Part shown: piece after piece, positions 58,407-64,000 of the stretch
How the letters are laid out: each line of letters begins with the position of its first letter
Position numbering within the stretch: position 1 is the first letter of the stretch
NCBI GenBank assembly: GCA_021397835.1
Contig: JAJFZO010000579.1
Coordinates: forward strand, 1,937,001-2,001,000
Direction: 5' to 3'
DNA length: 64,000 nt
DNA from: Moringa oleifera
Taxonomy: Eukaryota; Streptophyta; Magnoliopsida; Brassicales; Moringaceae
The notes under the pieces: model-generated
What the model was told of the DNA's origin: nothing
Seen by the model: the letters and a program-made list of their open reading frames with translations, nothing else
Database searches by the model: none
Translations under genes and position numbers: made by a program

Positions 58407-61400
58407 CTATCGCTTTTCGAAATTAAACACTTTTGTGGATACAGCAAAGACAAAGGCAAAAAGCAGCACAAAGGCAACATGGACAGCTGCAACTACTCCC
58501 ACAAAATCTGTTCTGAAATTAAAATAGCTTCTCAAGAACTCCTCCACGGTCTGACCTGTCTCAAGCTTCTCCGTTATATCTCCAAACTGCGACACAAACA
58601 ATCCATACAAGGTCCAAGACATTGGACACACCCAGTAGTACCATCTCCACCACACAGGAATCCTCTGTTACAGAACAGACATGACATGAAGAAAACAGCT
58701 TACTCATTAGCATCTCAGTGTATACATCAATAACCAAAATATAAGCAGGGCTTGAAACGATAATGGGAAGCAATCACTTACAGTTCGTGGTATTAAGAAT
58801 CCTGAAAAGAGGTTCCATATCCCATAAAATGCAGATGAAACAATAGAAGCGATATGGTGGTTTGGGGTCACAGCCACAGCCATCATCCCATAATAGGTGA
58901 AGTATAATAATGTTGTGTACATGAAAAATATATACCAAAAGAACTTCGCAGCTGTCCATTCAAATCCAATCATTGCATAAACTATGAGACTGTACGCCAG
59001 AGCTTGAGCAAAAACATATGGAAGCTCGATTATGACCTGCAATAAACGGTAATATTAGAAAGTCCATAAAAGAGCAGAGGTGGAAATTGTGTTGCAAGTT
59101 TATAGTGTCGGAATTAATTACTTGTGCAAAGGCATATGGCAATGGTGAGTACATTCCAGCAGCTCTTTCTCGGTAAAAGACCGTTCTCTCAACAGCTACC
59201 ACTGGCTGCACAGATCCGGCATTCTGGATACCAATGAAGATAACAGCGGCATACATTGAACCCATTGCATTGAACAAGTCCTGTTGCTTCGTCCTGTAGT
59301 TCACATTTTAGAAATACCATTAACAGGCAAGAACAAACTAAAGGAGTTCAAACTTAACTGTTGCTTGAATTTACATTTTGACTTACGTTTTGGTACCAAG
59401 GTCCCAGAACATTGAACCTAACATCAATGCTATGACAGTTGTGAAGAGAAATCTTACGGCAGTGTAATGTGGATTACGCCAATATGACCAACGTTGCTTC
59501 CATAAACAAGCTATACATTGCGTCAAAAATGATTGCGAGTACTGACTAGGAAAATAGAGTTCCTTTGAACCAGGAGAAGGTGTGCTTAGATCTTTAATAA
59601 GTGCTTTGTTTCTCCTGAAAATTATATCATACGTCAGCACCAAATCTGAGCAACATAAGGAAGCTAATTAAATGGCTTTTATATCAGAAGCCGAACTAAG
59701 CCAAATTATATTGACAAGATACATGATTTCTTAAATTAATGTGCTAAAGTTAGTTTACCAAAAAATTAACTTACCTGTAAAGTTCAGAATTTTTGTAAAT
59801 TTCACTGAAATCAACACTCAAAGCTAGTTCCTGCGCTGGAGATGTGACTTCTAACATCCAGGTTGCTGGGTTGTAACCATCTTTAATTTTACTGATTCCT
59901 TGAATTCCCTTCATGAATAAAAAAGGTTCGTTACAAGCTATTTAGTAATGACTAGGTTTCCAAATTAGAACAATGGTTTATTTGTTATTTATTCTACATG
60001 ACATCATACCTCAAAGTAATTGATTAGATGACTAGAATGACGACCCAAGGGTCCAACATAGATTTCTTGTCCTCCCTGTTTCAACAGGAATAGCTGCAAT
60101 ATCATGTTAAATGTATCATATTTGGAGAAGAATTCACATAAAGCATGAAAAGTTCTTTATGTATTTAAAGTTAACACCTCATCAAAGGCTTCAAATACAT
60201 CGATGCTTGGCTGATGGATGGTGCACACGACTGTTCTTCCAGTGTCCACCGTGTTCCTAACTGTTCGCATAACTATCGCAGCAGCTCTTGCATCAAGGCC
60301 TGATGTCGGCTCGTCCATGAATATTATAGAAGGATTTGCCACTAACTCAACAGCAATGGTTAGCCTCTTCCGCTGTTCTACTGACAAGCCATTTACTCCA
60401 GGCAACCCAACTAGAGCTTGTCTCAAAGGGTTTAGTTCCACGAGCTGCATGACTTCCTCAATGAACATCTGCATTGACTCGTGAAAGAATAAAGTTAACA
60501 TTGACCAGAAAACTGGAAAGATTTAGTTCAAACTAAAGAGAAGGATCATGGAATCTGAAATTTGAATAACAAGATCTGGCTTTGATTAAAACTAATTGAA
60601 ACATAACTAGTTTGGCAGCTTGTTTACAGCTAAATTGTAGTAAAGAAAATAAGAGAATAAAGCCTGAAATCAAGAACAAAGTAACATCCCTTACAAACCT
60701 TTCTGGTTTCATCATCGACTTCACAGGATAGTCGAAGCCAAGCTGAATAGAGTAAAGACTCATAAACGGTAATGTGAGGAGAGTGAATGTCATTTTGTTC
60801 GCAGTAGCCAGATATTCGAGCAAATGTGTCCTGCTTCTTAGGGTACCCTGAAATTCTGATACTCCCATCTATATAGCCTCCATATTTCCTTCCTGCTAGG
60901 ACATCCATTAAAGTGGTTTTGCCAGCACCGCTAACACCCATCAAAGCTGTGAGAACACCTGGCCTGAATGCACCACTAACACCTTTTAAGAGAACCAATC
61001 TCTCTTCACGAAATCCCTGATCTTTCATTTCCTGAAGAATTCAATTAAACCAATTTAGTGCTCTTTCATATAGAATTTGTCAAAAAGCAAGAGACAAACA
61101 ACTTCCAAAAATATGTAACATTTGTCAAAATGTTTTACCATTGGCATGTCAACGGTGTATGAAATATTATCAAAGGCAATAGAATATGGCTCAAAGGGAA
61201 GAACCATTCCTTTTTTCTTGTTATGGTTGCACTCAACAGCTACCTCTGTCCTAACTGATGACTGCAAATTGATGCTTGTTCTGTTCATTTCATCTCCCTT
61301 CTCTGCATACCAAAACAAAACAATGTTTTATTATAACTTCTATGCGGATTATTGAAAGTGCTTGACCCATAGTGTCCGAGTGAGTCGAGTTAATTTCATA

Positions 61401-64000
61401 GGATGATAACTGGACTGAACCTGTTCTGTCATTGTTCTCATTAGGTTGAGATTCCTCTGTTATGACAGCCTGAGAGTTCCCAAATGCTGCACAGTTTTAT
61501 TATAATTAAACATAAGTTCTCAGTTTTGGGAGGGATAGTTGTGGAAGATGGAGATACGTACGGTTAAGGTAAGAGAGGGCCAGAGTGAAACAGATGTTGA
61601 ATAATAGCATATATCCAAACAGAGACCCTACTCCCAGCCAATACCAATATGCATCAGGAAAAAATCCACGAGACTTCAAAACATCAACTCCTAATGACTC
61701 GTTAGAATTCGGAAGAACCTTTCATGAAAGAGAGTACAACTATTAGTGGACAATTGAGAGATAAACACACCATCATAGACATGCCTTACTCAAAACATTA
61801 CATACATGTCTCCAGCAATTTCCGAGGAACTCATTAACCACTATGGCATTCTGCCCATACATCAAAGGTGATATCCAGTAGCCCCATATCCACCACTTCT
61901 TAATGTTCTCTGTGTAACAGAAAAAGGAATTAGCCTTGTCCAAAGTTTTATGTTCAGAAAAAGATCCAGCTTTAGAACAACAGTTTTTTGATTGTAATAC
62001 CTCGTGACAGGACAAAACCACCCAATGCAAAAAGTACAAGAAGAGCAAATGCCCCAAATGTGTTAGCAACTGTGAAGTTCCTTCCTGCAGCTGCAATGAA
62101 TCTGAATAACGCAGCAGTCATCTGGTTGACAAGCAAGAGCACAAGGTACTGTCTGAACAATCTGCCACAAAAGCATTTATCTCAGGTATCAGCTAAGACA
62201 AAACGATTTGGGAAGTTGGGGTGGGAAATCTTTTCTGTGTCATATCATATTTATTATTACAATTCTTCAGTTTTTACCTTCCAACATTAGGATCAAATCC
62301 AATTACGTAATAGGTGATGAACACCCAAATGCCTACTTCTAAGAATGTGATAGGGATCTTCAAGATCCATGGAGGAAGAGCATATGCCCATGAAGGATAG
62401 AACAGGAAGTCCCTCTGCTTGTAGAAGACAGGAAGCTTCGTGATGGTCATTGAAAGTTCAACCATTCCGTTAGTCATTATCATATTCACACAAAAAAACA
62501 AGGCACCCGTGAAAATTCCACCATCAGCAACAGAATCCCGGTGCATATTGGTCCGCAGGAAGAGTGTCATAGTGATAAACGCCATTACTATAATCTATCA
62601 AGAGAAAAGAAATCAAGTGAACGAAGATCACATAAACAACTCAAAACAAAATTTAAAATGCCTTTAATTGTGGATACAAACTTGGATGAACTTGAAGAAG
62701 TAAACAAATGAGTTTCTCTTCATCAGCAAGTACTCTCTTGAGAAGTTAGCTTTGAGCAACTCCGTCCTGCTAACACCATACTTTTCAGTCGTCAAAGCAG
62801 CTGGGTGGCTCTTTGTCTTTTCAAATGGAGTCCCCAGCTCATTGTCAAGTCTCTGTCCAACATGGAATGATTGGAAAGCCTCGACAAACTCCTTGACTGT
62901 GATAAACCTGTATGGTTCATCTCTACGTGTCCAATATTGCATCTGATCTTTTCTTGATGTCACCTGCAAATAAGTGATTTCTCAAAGCATTTAAATGTTA
63001 GACATCACTATCACGTAGAGGCCCATGAAAGATCAAGTCCCCCTTTTATGACGGAGGAGAGAAACAAGAATTGTATATACACTTACTTCTTGCAAGAAAT
63101 CAGCAATGCCCTTCCTTTCAGGACACTTGAAGCCCATTGATTCAAAAAAGTCCTGCACATATTCAAGGGGACCATGGTACACAATCTGACCATCACAGAG
63201 AAGAATAATGTCATCAAAAAGATCATAAGTCTCTGGTGTTGGCTGAAGGAGGGAGATAAGAGCAGTCCCTTGAAGGATGTGAACATAGTTCTTGAGAGAG
63301 TTCACAATTTGGAAAGTTGTTGAGCTATCCAAACCAGTTGATATCTCATCCATGAGCAGCACGTTTGCTGGTCCAACGAGCATCTCACCTATAAATTAAA
63401 AAATGCAATTCTGATGCAGTTATATAAACAGATAGCAAAAATTATTGCTTTAGCATAGAAAGGGATTAAGAGGCTGTCAATTCACCTGTTGTGACACGCC
63501 TCCTTTGCCCTCCAGACACACCTCTTAATATTTCATCCCCAACCACTGTATCTGCACACACTTCAAGGCCCAGAATCTGTAGTTTACTTGTGGAGAGAGA
63601 TTTAAATAGTGTAAGTATATCATCTTTGCTCTCCCCAAAAGTTCTAATGCATATTGATCCTTGATAACACAACCGTGTATTACCTTCAGCACATAATCTG
63701 TGACTACACTAGCTTCCTTGCCTTTTGTTGATACTGCCTATGATATTAAAAAACCAGAAAGGAGAACAAAAGTTAATCATCAACAATACAAATTTTTTTC
63801 CGTAAGAACTTGGAAGTTTAGTTCCATCTCTATCTTAGAAACAAAATAGTTCTAGTTTTATCTCCAATTGAACACGTTTTAAACCAATTTAGATTTAAAC
63901 TGGGGGAAAACAGGGAATAAAAAGCACATAAAGTATGGCTCCAATGTCTTTTACAAACACCTCAGAGAATTAAACCCCTTAACTCTCATCTTTCATTGAA
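58407..64000 (-). CDS. PDR1-like: full-size ABCG (PDR) transporter, copy 4, 5' end beyond the window
   Basis: Exons 7-24 are present and in frame: 63684-63737, 63486-63576, 63087-63388, 62682-62963, 62278-62594, 62001-62161, 61806-61909, 61562-61718, 61367-61486, 61139-61302, 60699-61031, 60178-60468, 60010-60093, 59775-59908, 59387-59614, 59122-59293, 58782-59036, 58407-58664, together 1168 residues plus stop. The signature GVSGGQRRR, Walker B LLMDE, NBD2 [16 protein letters not shown] and FMDEP, and the FNFEKR C-terminus are all intact. The remainder from 63738 to the edge is intron 6, matching copy 3. Intron sequences match copy 3 very closely, so the two are recent duplicates about 14.1 kb apart. 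Exon 15 is 120 nt with an ATGG/GTCAAG donor, which shows what the copy 3 junction looked like before its extra base. One local change, [10 protein letters not shown] for [10 protein letters not shown] after the NBD2 Walker A, is noted. Confidence 0.95.

Noticed and set aside
1..64000. CRISPR arrays, rRNA or tRNA genes, bacterial operons
   Set aside because: No regularly spaced identical repeats, rRNA-like GC-rich blocks or convincing tRNA cloverleaf were seen; the window is plant nuclear DNA.

Overview
The window is nuclear DNA of a flowering plant, most likely a eudicot of the rosid type. It has AT-rich intergenic DNA, GT-AG introns of roughly 80-400 bp, dead copia and Mutator-type elements, MITE-like repeats, and plant-specific gene families. 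Species cannot be fixed from the sequence alone.

The backbone is a tandem cluster of four full-size ABCG (pleiotropic drug resistance, PDR1/ABCG40-like) transporter genes, all on the minus strand. Copy 1 (about 411-6056) is a heavily damaged pseudogene. Copy 2 (29156-36052) is a complete 24-exon gene encoding 1459 residues. Copy 3 (44262-51439) has 24 exons and is intact except for a one-base excess at the end of exon 15. That is either a frameshift or is avoided by an upstream splice donor. Copy 4 (58407 to beyond the right edge) shows exons 7-24, all in frame. Copies 1 and 2 resemble each other most, including their 5' flanks. Copies 3 and 4 form a second, younger-looking pair with nearly identical introns.

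Left edge: two leucine-rich-repeat exons of a receptor-like protein on the plus strand run straight into the truncated 3' end of PDR copy 1. Between copies 1 and 2 (6-29 kb) lie a block that recurs in inverted orientation upstream of copy 2, a decayed Mutator-like transposase, several tandem repeats and MITE-like elements, one intact 2-oxoglutarate-dependent dioxygenase gene of the AOP type (17598-18883, minus), a pair of long direct repeats resembling a non-autonomous LTR element, and a DUF1985-like/copia wreck. Between copies 2 and 3 (36-44 kb) are putative bZIP-type promoter elements and several MITEs, one with a 9-bp target duplication and an empty site in the copy 1 paralogue. Between copies 3 and 4 (51.4-58.4 kb) are a copia gag fragment, short tandem duplications and a truncated DUF2921 pseudogene abutting the 3' end of copy 4.

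Functionally, the intact PDR copies should be plasma-membrane ATP-driven transporters of specialised metabolites or hormones. The AOP-like dioxygenase is a soluble tailoring oxygenase. Their proximity does not by itself show a shared pathway. The main story is birth-and-death evolution of a PDR cluster: one dead copy, one complete copy, one with a questionable splice junction, and one cut by the window edge. I do not see a new molecular system. The strongest novel signals are structural.
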